Shown in pieces: positions 52,333 to 60,021 of a DNA stretch of 64,000 nucleotides. The first letter of the stretch is position 1. Every line of letters begins with the position of its first letter. The position numbers and the translations under genes were made by a program. This DNA comes from Christiangramia sabulilitoris (GTDB lineage: Bacteria; Bacteroidota; Bacteroidia; Flavobacteriales; Flavobacteriaceae). Below the pieces are notes generated by a model. It saw only the letters and a program-made list of their open reading frames with translations. It was not told the origin of the DNA and did no database searches. Location of the stretch: contig NZ_VHSF01000001.1 in assembly GCF_007050985.1 (NCBI RefSeq), forward strand, positions 62,001-126,000, in the 5' to 3' direction.

Positions 52333-53241
52333 TCAATTTTTTGAGAACTCAGACTTAGCTTGTCTTAAATAGGTTCCATTCTTTACCTCACCCGGAGATT
52401 TAAAAAGAATATCCCAGCGTTCCCCGAAAGATCGTACGGAAGCCATTTTTTTGAAAATATCTATCCAAACATGGAAAACTAAATAGATTGGATTGAAGGT
52501 TTTAGGCTGATCTAATATTCCAAATTCTGGTTTTTCATTTTCGTCTAATTCCTGAAACGTGTTGAATATTCTGTCCCAGATAATTAATGCCGATCCGTAA
52601 TTTTTATCCAGGTACTTATAATTTCTGGCATGATGTACCTTGTGATGGGATGGTGTTACAAATATATAGCTATACCATTTTGGTAACTTTTTGATGGTCT
52701 GGGTATGCACTGAAAAACTGTATAAAAGTGCTAGCTGATGAACGATATAGAATATCACCGGATGAAACCCTAATAGGCTTACAGGGAGATAGAATACTAT
52801 TTTAATTCCTTGGGTCCAGGATTGCCTGAAGGCCGTAGATAAATTAAATTGTGTAGAATTATGATGAGTAACATGAGTCGCCCATAAAAAGTTTATCTCA
52901 TGAGATAGCCTATGCGACCAGTATCTTAAGAAGTCTAGTACTATGAAACACAAAATGGATGTGGCAAGGTTCACAGGAATACTCCATGGGACTATATTAT
53001 ATAACCATATGATTAGTATAAAAAATGCCGTTTTGGTAAAAATGCCTTCTACCAAATGTACCAGGCCAATGAATAGAGAAGTTAGGAAATCTTTACCTTC
53101 ATACCTGTTCTTATTATGCCTTATGCCAAGAATTACCTCAAATAATGCCAGGCCAATTAATATTGGTGCAACATATAGCAATAAATTCGGGGAGTTCTGT
53201 AAAACTTCGTCTAGTTCGATTTGCGTTTTCATGAGTGACAA
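52333..53241 (-). CDS. Sterol desaturase / fatty acid hydroxylase family protein
   Basis: A 302-residue membrane protein with four to five helices and the three diiron His clusters: HRLSHE (HxxxH), HVTHHNS (HxxHH) and HHKVHH (HxxHH) near residues 109-203. These enzymes hydroxylate or desaturate sterols, carotenoids, fatty acids and ornithine lipids. A second Met lies three codons inside the start. It is minus strand, 48 bp downstream of the DUF6134-like gene. Substrate is not fixed; carotenoid hydroxylation would be one guess. Confidence 0.9.
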   Translation of the reverse strand: MSLMKTQIELDEVLQNSPNLLLYVAPILIGLALFEVILGIRHNKNRYEGKDFLTSLFIGLVHLVEGIFTKTAFFILIIWLYNIVPWSIPVNLATSILCFIVLDFLRYWSHRLSHEINFLWATHVTHHNSTQFNLSTAFRQSWTQGIKIVFYLPVSLLGFHPVIFYIVHQLALLYSFSVHTQTIKKLPKWYSYIFVTPSHHKVHHARNYKYLDKNYGSALIIWDRIFNTFQELDENEKPEFGILDQPKTFNPIYLVFHVWIDIFKKMASVRSFGERWDILFKSPGEVKNGTYLRQAKSEFSKN

Positions 53242-53288
53242 TTTTTGAAAATTGGAAATTAGAATTAATCCTTATGATGATTCGGCAT

Positions 53289-53894
53289 CTATTCTCTTAG
53301 CAACTTAACCTGGAAAAAACTACCTGCTACGTCTACCTTTACACACTTTCCTGCTTTGTAATGAAAAATGTTTGATACACCATTCGGGAAATCAATCCTA
53401 TATCGATTCTCACCTAGATTTTTAATGTCCAGCATTCTTTGCTGGTTATCACAATAAACCCTGTCGATCTTTAAAGGTTCTGTAAAATATAGGCGTACCA
53501 GGTTATTATTTATTTCAGGTTCATCCAAAATGGTGCTTTTATCACCATTTTGCAGGATATATTTATTCACCTTTAATTTTAGAAGTTTTGAATCTTTTAT
53601 ATTATCGTTTATAGACCTTTTTAATTCGGAATAGACAAGTAAATCATCCTTATACCTATAACTTTCAGAAGCTTTAATCTTAAATTTTTTTATAATAGAA
53701 ACTTCGACATTGCTGGTGACCTGGTAATCTGTAAAAGGTGAAGATTCAGATTTATAAATTTTCAGAACACCTATGTTCTTATCTTTTTTCAGAATATTAA
53801 ATTTTAACTCGCTCGATTGAGCTGAAGTTACCTGGATCAAAGCAAGACTTAAGATGAATATCGTCAGCCATATTTTTGATATATTTAAAACCAT
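53289..53894 (-). CDS. Secreted protein, DUF6134-like
   Basis: A 201-residue protein with a signal peptide (MVLNISKIWLTIFILSLALI, cleaved near the SAQ at residue 26) and a mostly beta-strand mature part: ELKFNILKKDKNIGVLKIYK, SESYRYKDDLLVYSELKRS and FHYKAGKCVKVDVAGSFF. It matches my memory of DUF6134. It lies upstream of the sterol desaturase family gene and the pair may form a small operon. Function unknown. Confidence 0.7.
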   Translation of the reverse strand: MVLNISKIWLTIFILSLALIQVTSAQSSELKFNILKKDKNIGVLKIYKSESSPFTDYQVTSNVEVSIIKKFKIKASESYRYKDDLLVYSELKRSINDNIKDSKLLKLKVNKYILQNGDKSTILDEPEINNNLVRLYFTEPLKIDRVYCDNQQRMLDIKNLGENRYRIDFPNGVSNIFHYKAGKCVKVDVAGSFFQVKLLRE

Positions 53895-54004
53895 GATTTT
53901 CCTATTTATGATGAAGGTGGGGAGGACATCTCACATCGATTATTAACCCAAATTTATAATGAGATGCACAGGGTCATATCCCGATTTTTAGAGATTTGTA
54001 AGAT

Positions 54005-54018
54005 TCTGGACGTCCAGA
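54005..54018. repeat. 14-bp perfect palindrome
   Basis: TCTGGACGTCCAGA, next to the 3' end of the first AraC gene. GTCC/GGAC and GACGTC motifs nearby (54026-54049) repeat its core. It could be part of a terminator or a binding site; the sequence does not tell. Confidence 0.35.
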
Positions 54019-54032
54019 AAAAAATCCGGACA

Positions 54033-55175
54033 CTAACAGACGTCCCTGTATTCTGAAGGGGTCTGGGAAGTGAACCTTTTGAAAGCAGAGTAAAATGTGG
54101 ATCTGGAATTGAATCCGCACTCGAGACCTATGGCGACGATGGTATACTTACAGAATTCCTTATCCTTAAGCAATTTTTTAGCCTGTTCTATCCTCAGGGA
54201 ATTGATATAGTCTGAAAAGTTGTATTCGCTGTGATTATTAATGATCTTGGACAGATGAGTGCTGCTCATTTCAATTTCTTCAGCGAGATCCTCCAGGCCC
54301 AGGTTGGGGTCAAGGAAACGTTGTTTTTCGATTAAATACCGATCTACCTTTTCAAAATCTGCCTGGTGTTTTAAGGAAAGTTCATTTTTAGATTCTATGT
54401 TTGTTATAGATCTGCTTTTGTCAATTTGTATGGCTTTATTCGCTGAAATAGACTTTCTAATGGAGATGCGGTCATTAGCCTTATGATACCTGAAAAAGCC
54501 CTGATAACCAATCCAATAAATAACGCCGGAAAGTCCGAGCCTGAGAACCTGATAACCGGTGACATTTCCTGTAAAATTGAATAGACTTATGGCAATGATC
54601 CAGAGAAGGAACATACATATCCCCACCTTCCACATTCTCCGCAACCAGCTTATATCATCGAATTTCTGGATATAGGTATAAGAATGTTGTTTTGTAAATA
54701 AGAGCTGGTAACACTTAATAAAGATGAACAAACTAAAACCAGCGATAAATATCTCCTCCAGATTGGTATAGTGAAGGAGTATTTCATTAGCATCTCCAGG
54801 CCAGAACTGTTTAGATATTGCAATATTTATCATTCTTGAGGCCAGGAGGAAAAGGAATAGAAAAATGCTTAACCTTACGTAGATCCTGATTCTGTCTTCA
54901 ATTCTAAGGTAATAGACAAGAAAGGCGTGAAAAAAAGGTAAAATGAGTAAATCCCAGGAAAAAAGAATATTCCTGAGGATGAAATTATCGGGTTGATGAT
55001 CGCTAAAGAACCAGGCTTGTAAAATATTAAGAGATAGAGCCAGGACGGTAAGGTTCAAGTAAATGACGGCGGTGGTCACCTTTCTCCGGGAAATATGGAT
55101 AGTAAAGATATTAAAAGCAATGCCCTGCAAGGCAGCTATAATTAAAATATAATTCAAGATCGAGGTAAGATCCAT
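54033..55175 (-). CDS. Membrane-tethered AraC family regulator, copy 1
   Basis: A 380-residue protein. About six to seven helices span residues 1-220, followed by a soluble linker and a C-terminal AraC/XylS DNA-binding domain with two helix-turn-helix motifs (GLEDLAEEIEMSSTHLSKII and IVAIGLECGFNSRSTFYSAF then KRFTSQTPSEYRD). The membrane half may sense an envelope or extracellular signal. It is a tandem duplicate of the next gene (55215-56360), with 39 bp between, and conserved spacing of residues such as the GYQGF(Y/F)RYHK at the end of the last helix. Targets unknown. Confidence 0.88.
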   Translation of the reverse strand: MDLTSILNYILIIAALQGIAFNIFTIHISRRKVTTAVIYLNLTVLALSLNILQAWFFSDHQPDNFILRNILFSWDLLILPFFHAFLVYYLRIEDRIRIYVRLSIFLFLFLLASRMINIAISKQFWPGDANEILLHYTNLEEIFIAGFSLFIFIKCYQLLFTKQHSYTYIQKFDDISWLRRMWKVGICMFLLWIIAISLFNFTGNVTGYQVLRLGLSGVIYWIGYQGFFRYHKANDRISIRKSISANKAIQIDKSRSITNIESKNELSLKHQADFEKVDRYLIEKQRFLDPNLGLEDLAEEIEMSSTHLSKIINNHSEYNFSDYINSLRIEQAKKLLKDKEFCKYTIVAIGLECGFNSRSTFYSAFKRFTSQTPSEYRDVC

Positions 55176-55214
55176 TTTGGCCGGTTGTACTACCTAATTT
55201 AGTGAAAATAAATA

Positions 55215-56360
55215 TCAGGTAGATTCTCTATATTCAGTAGGAGTAGTGGAGGTAAATTTTTTAAATGCAGAATAAAAGGTAGATCTGGAATTAAACCCGC
55301 ATTCTAAACCTATCGAAACAACTGTATACATGCAAAAATCATCATCCCTCAAAAGTTTTTTGGCCTGTTCAATCCTAAGTGAATTAATATAATCTGGAAA
55401 ACCATGTCCGCTAAAGGAATTTACAATCCGGGAAAGATTACTCGGACTCAGATCCATTTCTTCTGCCAGTTTATCCAGGCTTAGCGAAGGATCCAGATAG
55501 CTTTGATTGTCGATTAGATATTTGTCAATTTTCAGGAATTCCTCATTCATTTTAGAATTCACTTCAGTTGATAATTCCTCTAAAGCCCTGCTTTTCTCAT
55601 CATTTAATTTTAAAGCTGAATTTTCCTCAAGCGATCTTCGTATGGAGATACGGTCTTTCACTTTGTGATAACGGTAAAAACCCTGGTAACCAATCCAGTA
55701 AATAAGGATGGAAGTTCCCAGTCTAAGCGGATAATTGAGTATTTGATTTCCTGTAATATTATGTCCTATGATGGCTACGATCCAGAGTATGAAAACGAAT
55801 CCGCCCAGCCTTAGGAAAATTCGGAGCCAGGAAATTTTATCGAATTTCAGTATGTAGGAGTAGAGTTCCTGGCCCTTAAAAACTATCTGTACACATTTAA
55901 AAAAAATATAAAGGCTGAACAAGGCGTTGAAAATTTCTTCAAATATGGTATAATTTGTAATCAGGCTAATATCCTGGTAGGGACCCCGGAAATAAACATA
56001 AGCTATGCATATAGATCTTATAAGGATCTCGGCAGTGAATATATTAAAAGCCAACCGCATAAAACTTTTTACGCGATCCTTAATTCTTAGATAGTTGATA
56101 AGGAAAGCGTGAAAGGTAGGGAGAATAAACAAATACCATGGAACCAATAAATGTTCGAAATAGAAGTTATTAGAGGAGAAACTAATTTCAATTAACCAGG
56201 CCTGTAGATTGTTAAGGGAAAGTGCCAGCACTGTAAGGTTAAGGTAAATTACTGCCCAGCCAGGCTTTTTACGACTAATATAAATCGTATAAATATTGAA
56301 CACGAAGCCCTGAACCACCCCGGCGATTAGAATAAGGTTTATGATACGTATTATATCCAT
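55215..56360 (-). CDS. Membrane-tethered AraC family regulator, copy 2
   Basis: A 381-residue paralogue of the downstream gene with the same layout: N-terminal helices in residues 1-220, then a linker, and an AraC domain with LDKLAEEMDLSPSNLSRIVN and VVSIGLECGFNSRSTFYSAF then KKFTSTTPTEYRE. The two proteins share long identical runs in the DNA-binding half (GLECGFNSRSTFYSAFK), and diverge in the membrane half, so they may read related sites but different signals. Upstream gene of the pair. Confidence 0.88.
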   Translation of the reverse strand: MDIIRIINLILIAGVVQGFVFNIYTIYISRKKPGWAVIYLNLTVLALSLNNLQAWLIEISFSSNNFYFEHLLVPWYLFILPTFHAFLINYLRIKDRVKSFMRLAFNIFTAEILIRSICIAYVYFRGPYQDISLITNYTIFEEIFNALFSLYIFFKCVQIVFKGQELYSYILKFDKISWLRIFLRLGGFVFILWIVAIIGHNITGNQILNYPLRLGTSILIYWIGYQGFYRYHKVKDRISIRRSLEENSALKLNDEKSRALEELSTEVNSKMNEEFLKIDKYLIDNQSYLDPSLSLDKLAEEMDLSPSNLSRIVNSFSGHGFPDYINSLRIEQAKKLLRDDDFCMYTVVSIGLECGFNSRSTFYSAFKKFTSTTPTEYREST

Positions 56361-56730
56361 ATCTTATGCGGTAATCAAGAATGGGGTGATGAAACGCCTA
56401 ATAAAATCAGTTGGGGAGAATTCCTGTAAGAAGGTTATTTAAAATTAATAAAAAAGACAGCTTGTTAGGCTGTCTGTTATAAAATGATTTTCATAAATGA
56501 GCAATTAAACTTCTTTCACGACAAAAAAACCATCATTTCCCTGAGTTTGATATAATGAAATTTAAATTTTTTATTCACTCAACCCACGAATCTGATAAAC
56601 TACTTTGATAAAGAATTCTTTCTACAGGTTAGATGAAGAGAAGATAATGGTTTTAAAAATTGCTTTATTTTCCTTTGAGCTTTATATCAATTGCAAAATC
56701 ATTAAAATTCCAGACCGGTAAATTAAAGTT
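56361..56730. other. 370-bp intergenic region with a minus-strand terminator and a possible gene remnant
   Basis: No intact gene. On the minus strand a C-terminal-like string, ISLYQTQGNDGFFVVKEV, ends at a TAA near 56508, but an in-frame stop precedes it and there is no start. It is followed by the terminator at 56446-56475. The rest is A/T-rich with no clear signal. Confidence 0.35.
56446..56475 (-). terminator. Minus-strand terminator in the long intergenic gap
   Basis: AGACAGC (56455-56461) pairs with GCTGTCT (56469-56475), loop TTGTTAG, followed on the minus strand by TTTTTT. It would end transcripts coming from the epimerase gene or a lost gene. Confidence 0.75.
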
Positions 56731-57666
56731 TCAAATTCCTTTAAACCATTCAGTCTGTTTTTGTAAACCTTCATAGAACGTGGTTTTAGGATCGTAGCCT
56801 AAAAGCTTTCTAGCCTTTTCTATGTTGGCACTAGTGCGTAGCTGATCTCCTGGACGTTTGGGTAGATGTTCAAATTTGATCTTCTTCCCGGTGATCTTTT
56901 CTATATTTTCAATTCCCTCCTGGGTAGTATGTTCATTTTCAGAACCAATATTAAAGATCTGGCCATTGCAAATATTTTCTTTCCCTATTACGCTAAGGAT
57001 ACCATCTACGATGTCTCCTACAAAGGTAAAACTTCTTATATGCGCGGTACTGCCCTCAAAAAGCGGGAATTTTTTATCGTTGATCGCACAATCAATAAGC
57101 TTGGTAAATAATTTATCGGGTCTTTCCCTGGGGCCGTAAACCGAGAATAACCTTAAAGAACATGCTTTTAAGAGATTTGAACGGGATTTGGATAATACCA
57201 GTTGTTCTGCGGCCAACTTGGTCACTCCGTAATCTGAAACCGGTTTGGTTTCATCGTCTTCAGCCAGGGTGGCGTATTTACCATATACAGAAGAAGTGCT
57301 TAAATTTACAAATAACTTTAAATCCTTCTGTTCTAAAGCAAAATTCAGAAGGTTATTTGTGGCGATGAAGTTATTTTGAAAATAAGATTCAAAAGTCGAT
57401 TTTGAAGAGATACCCGGTTGCCCGGCAAAATGAAATATATAATGGATCTCATCCTGAATGATATTACCTAAACCTTCATCACACAGGTCGAACCTGATAA
57501 CCTTTATACCTTTGGACTTTAAATCGCGGGCATTTTTCTCTTTCAGATCCTTGCTATAATAGTCTGAAAAATTATCAAGACCAATGACTTTAAAACCATG
57601 TTCAGAGATCTTTTCGGCAAAATGAGAACCAATAAAACCTGCTGCCCCGGTTACCAATACGTTCAT
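56731..57666 (-). CDS. NAD-dependent nucleotide-sugar epimerase/dehydratase
   Basis: A 311-residue extended SDR. The NAD-binding motif is TGAAGFIGSHFA (residues 7-18); the catalytic Tyr and Lys are in DYGVTKLAAEQ (near residue 145-150), with Ser-Thr in LSTSSVYG, and the sugar-side motif is LRLFSVYGPRERPD. The similarity to UDP-glucose/UDP-glucuronate 4-epimerases is clear, while the exact reaction (epimerase, decarboxylase, dehydratase) is not. Divergent from the GT2 gene, so likely tied to glycan synthesis. Confidence 0.9.
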   Translation of the reverse strand: MNVLVTGAAGFIGSHFAEKISEHGFKVIGLDNFSDYYSKDLKEKNARDLKSKGIKVIRFDLCDEGLGNIIQDEIHYIFHFAGQPGISSKSTFESYFQNNFIATNNLLNFALEQKDLKLFVNLSTSSVYGKYATLAEDDETKPVSDYGVTKLAAEQLVLSKSRSNLLKACSLRLFSVYGPRERPDKLFTKLIDCAINDKKFPLFEGSTAHIRSFTFVGDIVDGILSVIGKENICNGQIFNIGSENEHTTQEGIENIEKITGKKIKFEHLPKRPGDQLRTSANIEKARKLLGYDPKTTFYEGLQKQTEWFKGI

Positions 57667-57776
57667 AAATTCGATTATAGTTTAAAAGACAGGTAAAATA
57701 ACCGAATAGTTCGCAGAAAACATAGTATTCCATAAAATTTCAATTGTTTATGGGTTTCAGGTTTGTATTAGCATCA

Positions 57777-57806
57777 TTGCCAGTTTACTTTAAACTTCTA
57801 TTTTTG
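57777..57806 (+). promoter_or_regulatory. Promoter of the GT2 gene
   Basis: TTG (57777-57779), 19-bp spacer, then TATTTTTG (57799-57806), an exact TAnnTTTG. It ends 16 bp before the ATG. Confidence 0.65.
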
Positions 57807-57822
57807 GCTAAATTTCAGAAGA

Positions 57823-58536
57823 ATGGATAATAGCCTGACCATCATAGTTCCAGTTTATAACGAGGAAGAGAATTTGCTTAGAGTAGAGGAGAAGCTGAAT
57901 GAATATATCTTAAGTTGTCGCATTAATTGTAAAATATTAATGGTGAACGATGGTTCAAGCGATAATTCTGAAAAACTAATGGAAGATATCTGTAAAAGAA
58001 ATTCTAATTTTAGTTTTATAAGCTTTGAGAAAAATTGTGGTTTGAGTGCAGCAATCAAAGCTGGCTTTGATCATTCCACTACTAATTTAACCGGCTATAT
58101 AGATTCAGATCTGCAAACAGATCCTTTTGATTTTGACCTTTTGCTGGAAGAGATCGATACCTGCGACCTTGTAAATGGTTACCGGCATGAACGTAAAGAT
58201 TCGGGAATAAAGAATTTATCTTCGTTGATTGCCAATACGGTAAGAAACTGGTTTACCCATGATGGTATGGATGATACAGGTTGCCCATTAAAGATTATCC
58301 GAACAGATTATGCAAAAAGGATCCCGATGTTTAAAGGATTACATCGTTTTCTTCCTGCAATGATATTATTGCAGGGAGGGCGGATAAAACAAGTACCTAT
58401 AAGACATTATCCAAGGCTAGCCGGTACTGCAAAATTTGGTTTGAGGAACAGGTTGGTAAAACCACTAATGGATTGTTTTGGTTATTTATGGATGAAGAAG
58501 AACTATATCAACTATAGGGTCTATAAAAAGTCTTAA
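57823..58536 (+). CDS. Glycosyltransferase family 2 (dolichyl-phosphate mannose synthase-like)
   Basis: A 237-residue GT-A glycosyltransferase. The nucleotide-binding start TIIVPVYNEEENLLRVEEKL, the metal-site GYIDSDLQTDPFDF (DxD-like DSD) and the acceptor-loop QVPIRHYPRLAGTAKFGLRN (with the G-x-S/T-K-Y/F-like motif) match DPM1/ArnC-type enzymes that load undecaprenyl phosphate with a sugar. No membrane helix at the C-terminus, unlike ArnC. Together with the ArnT-like gene downstream (1.5 kb) it could form an undecaprenyl-phosphate-sugar system for lipid A or glycan modification; this is inference. Confidence 0.88.
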   Translation: MDNSLTIIVPVYNEEENLLRVEEKLNEYILSCRINCKILMVNDGSSDNSEKLMEDICKRNSNFSFISFEKNCGLSAAIKAGFDHSTTNLTGYIDSDLQTDPFDFDLLLEEIDTCDLVNGYRHERKDSGIKNLSSLIANTVRNWFTHDGMDDTGCPLKIIRTDYAKRIPMFKGLHRFLPAMILLQGGRIKQVPIRHYPRLAGTAKFGLRNRLVKPLMDCFGYLWMKKNYINYRVYKKS

Positions 58537-58649
58537 ACACATTTCTAAATTCTGAACTATCGTTTTCTCATACAACCAATTAGGTTGGATAAGAATTAAT
58601 AGCCTTTTATTGTTGAGGATTTTCTAATCACCCAGAAAGTATTAAAACA

Positions 58650-58677
58650 AAAAAGCCTTTCATAAAGAAAGGCTTTT
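58650..58677 (-). terminator. Terminator of the tRNA-Arg gene
   Basis: An 11-bp stem, AAAAGCCTTTC (58651-58661) with GAAAGGCTTTT (58667-58677), loop ATAAA, directly 2 bp after the tRNA 3' end on the minus strand. Confidence 0.85.
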
Positions 58678-58679
58678 CG

Positions 58680-58753
<74 letters not shown>

Positions 58754-58824
58754 GTTTTGCGGTTGCAAATATAAGCCACTTTATAGATTATGCAATGTTT
58801 TTTTATTGAAAAAATTCAAGGTTT

Positions 58825-58858
58825 TTAAAAAAAGAAAGACTTCCTAAGGGAAGTCTTT
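58825..58858 (-). terminator. Terminator of the 84-aa hypothetical gene
   Basis: AAAGACTTCC (58835-58844) pairs with GGAAGTCTTT (58849-58858), loop TAAG, with a T run on the minus strand. Confidence 0.8.
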
Positions 58859-58887
58859 GATTCTTAATATACTAAGTTTTTTGTTGC

Positions 58888-59142
58888 TTAACTCTGTCTC
58901 ACTAAATCTGTTTCCAGGCTTCTTGCCGTGATAAATAATTGATTAATTATACTAGCAGATGTTTCCTTGTTTTCAAAAACCTCGGTATATAAATTATTGA
59001 ACCTGCGAATTAACTCAAGGGTTCTTAAAGGCAACTGAAAGAAATTACCGGAATCATGAATATTTTCGATCCAGTCTTTTACACTACAGATCTGCTTAAA
59101 TTCATCTTCGGTATCAAGATTATAATCCTGGATTGTTAGCAT
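58888..59142 (-). CDS. Hypothetical protein (84 aa)
   Basis: A small acidic, mostly helical protein (QDYNLDTEDEFKQICSVKDW, LPLRTLELIRRFNNLYTEVF). It has no signal peptide or membrane helix and one Cys at residue 19. It is separated from its neighbours, with a terminator 30 bp after its stop. I do not recognise a family. Confidence 0.55.
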   Translation of the reverse strand: MLTIQDYNLDTEDEFKQICSVKDWIENIHDSGNFFQLPLRTLELIRRFNNLYTEVFENKETSASIINQLFITARSLETDLVRQS

Positions 59143-59394
59143 AACTTCAATTTTATAGTTAGCTAAGCAGGGAAATAAAATAGATTGGGCAGATCAAATA
59201 TAGAATGAATTTTGAGTTGCATGGAACTTCGGATCTTTTTTTCTTTGATATGCTATTTTTAATCGATGAAAGACCTAAATCGGGTTAAGTAAATAGTATT
59301 ATTTTAGCCAAAACTTGCTGATGGAATATGATTTTATTGAATCTATTTGCGAGCATCTAATACATAATTCAAATATCAATACTCTTTAAGTATA
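59143..59394. other. Intergenic region before LAB_N gene
   Basis: 252 bp, A/T-rich. Two short plus-strand frames (27 codons from 59205, 22 codons from 59321) have no coding character. No promoter box of the exact TAnnTTTG form was found on the plus strand. Confidence 0.3.
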
Positions 59395-60021
59395 ATGAAT
59401 AACTGGTTGGTTTATTCTTTGGGATTCATAGCCCAGTTACTTTTTTCAGGTCGAATGATCCTGCAGTGGTTTCTTTCAGAAAAAAGTAGGAGGATCATTA
59501 CCCCCATCATGTTTTGGCATGTAAGTTTATTGGCTTCTTTCCTACTTTTCGTATATGGTTATTTAAGAGATGATTTTGCAATTATGATGGGGCAGACCCT
59601 CACTTATTTCATATATATCCGTAACCTTCAGCTACAGGGAGAATGGCAGAAATTTCCCAAATCCCTAAGAATATTTTTATGGATATTTCCGTTGCTAATA
59701 GTGGTTTATGGTTTTAATAACAATCAATATGATGCAGCGAGATTATTCAGAAATGAAGAAATCCCATTCTGGCTGCTGGTTTTGGGATCTATTGGACAGA
59801 TAATTTTTACTTTAAGATTTTTATACCAATGGTTATATTCCGAAAGAAGGAAAACCTCTAGTCTGCCAATTGGTTTCTGGTTATTAAGCTTATTAGGGTC
59901 TGGGGTAATTATTGCCTATGCGATAATCAGGGAAGACCCGGTATTACTTGCGGGGCATGGCTTTGGAATGATCATGTATATTAGAAATATTTATATCCAT
60001 AAAAATGAAATTAAAGGATAA
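59395..60021 (+). CDS. LAB_N domain membrane protein (two LAB_N units)
   Basis: A 208-residue membrane protein with about six helices. It carries two related units: LGFIAQLLFSGRMILQWFLS (residues 6-25) and LGSIGQIIFTLRFLYQWLYS (residues 127-146), each followed by a basic stretch and later a YIRN (residues 75-78 and 197-200). This is the 'lipid-A-disaccharide synthase N-terminal' domain, present without the LpxB catalytic part. Related proteins elsewhere adjoin ArnT/GT genes. It overlaps the GT39 gene by 17 bp. Probable partner in lipid A or undecaprenyl-sugar handling; direct function unknown. Confidence 0.85.
   Translation: MNNWLVYSLGFIAQLLFSGRMILQWFLSEKSRRIITPIMFWHVSLLASFLLFVYGYLRDDFAIMMGQTLTYFIYIRNLQLQGEWQKFPKSLRIFLWIFPLLIVVYGFNNNQYDAARLFRNEEIPFWLLVLGSIGQIIFTLRFLYQWLYSERRKTSSLPIGFWLLSLLGSGVIIAYAIIREDPVLLAGHGFGMIMYIRNIYIHKNEIKG

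Noticed and set aside
59205-59389. Two short plus-strand frames of 27 and 22 codons
   Set aside because: No promoter, no recognisable motif and no coding-like composition.
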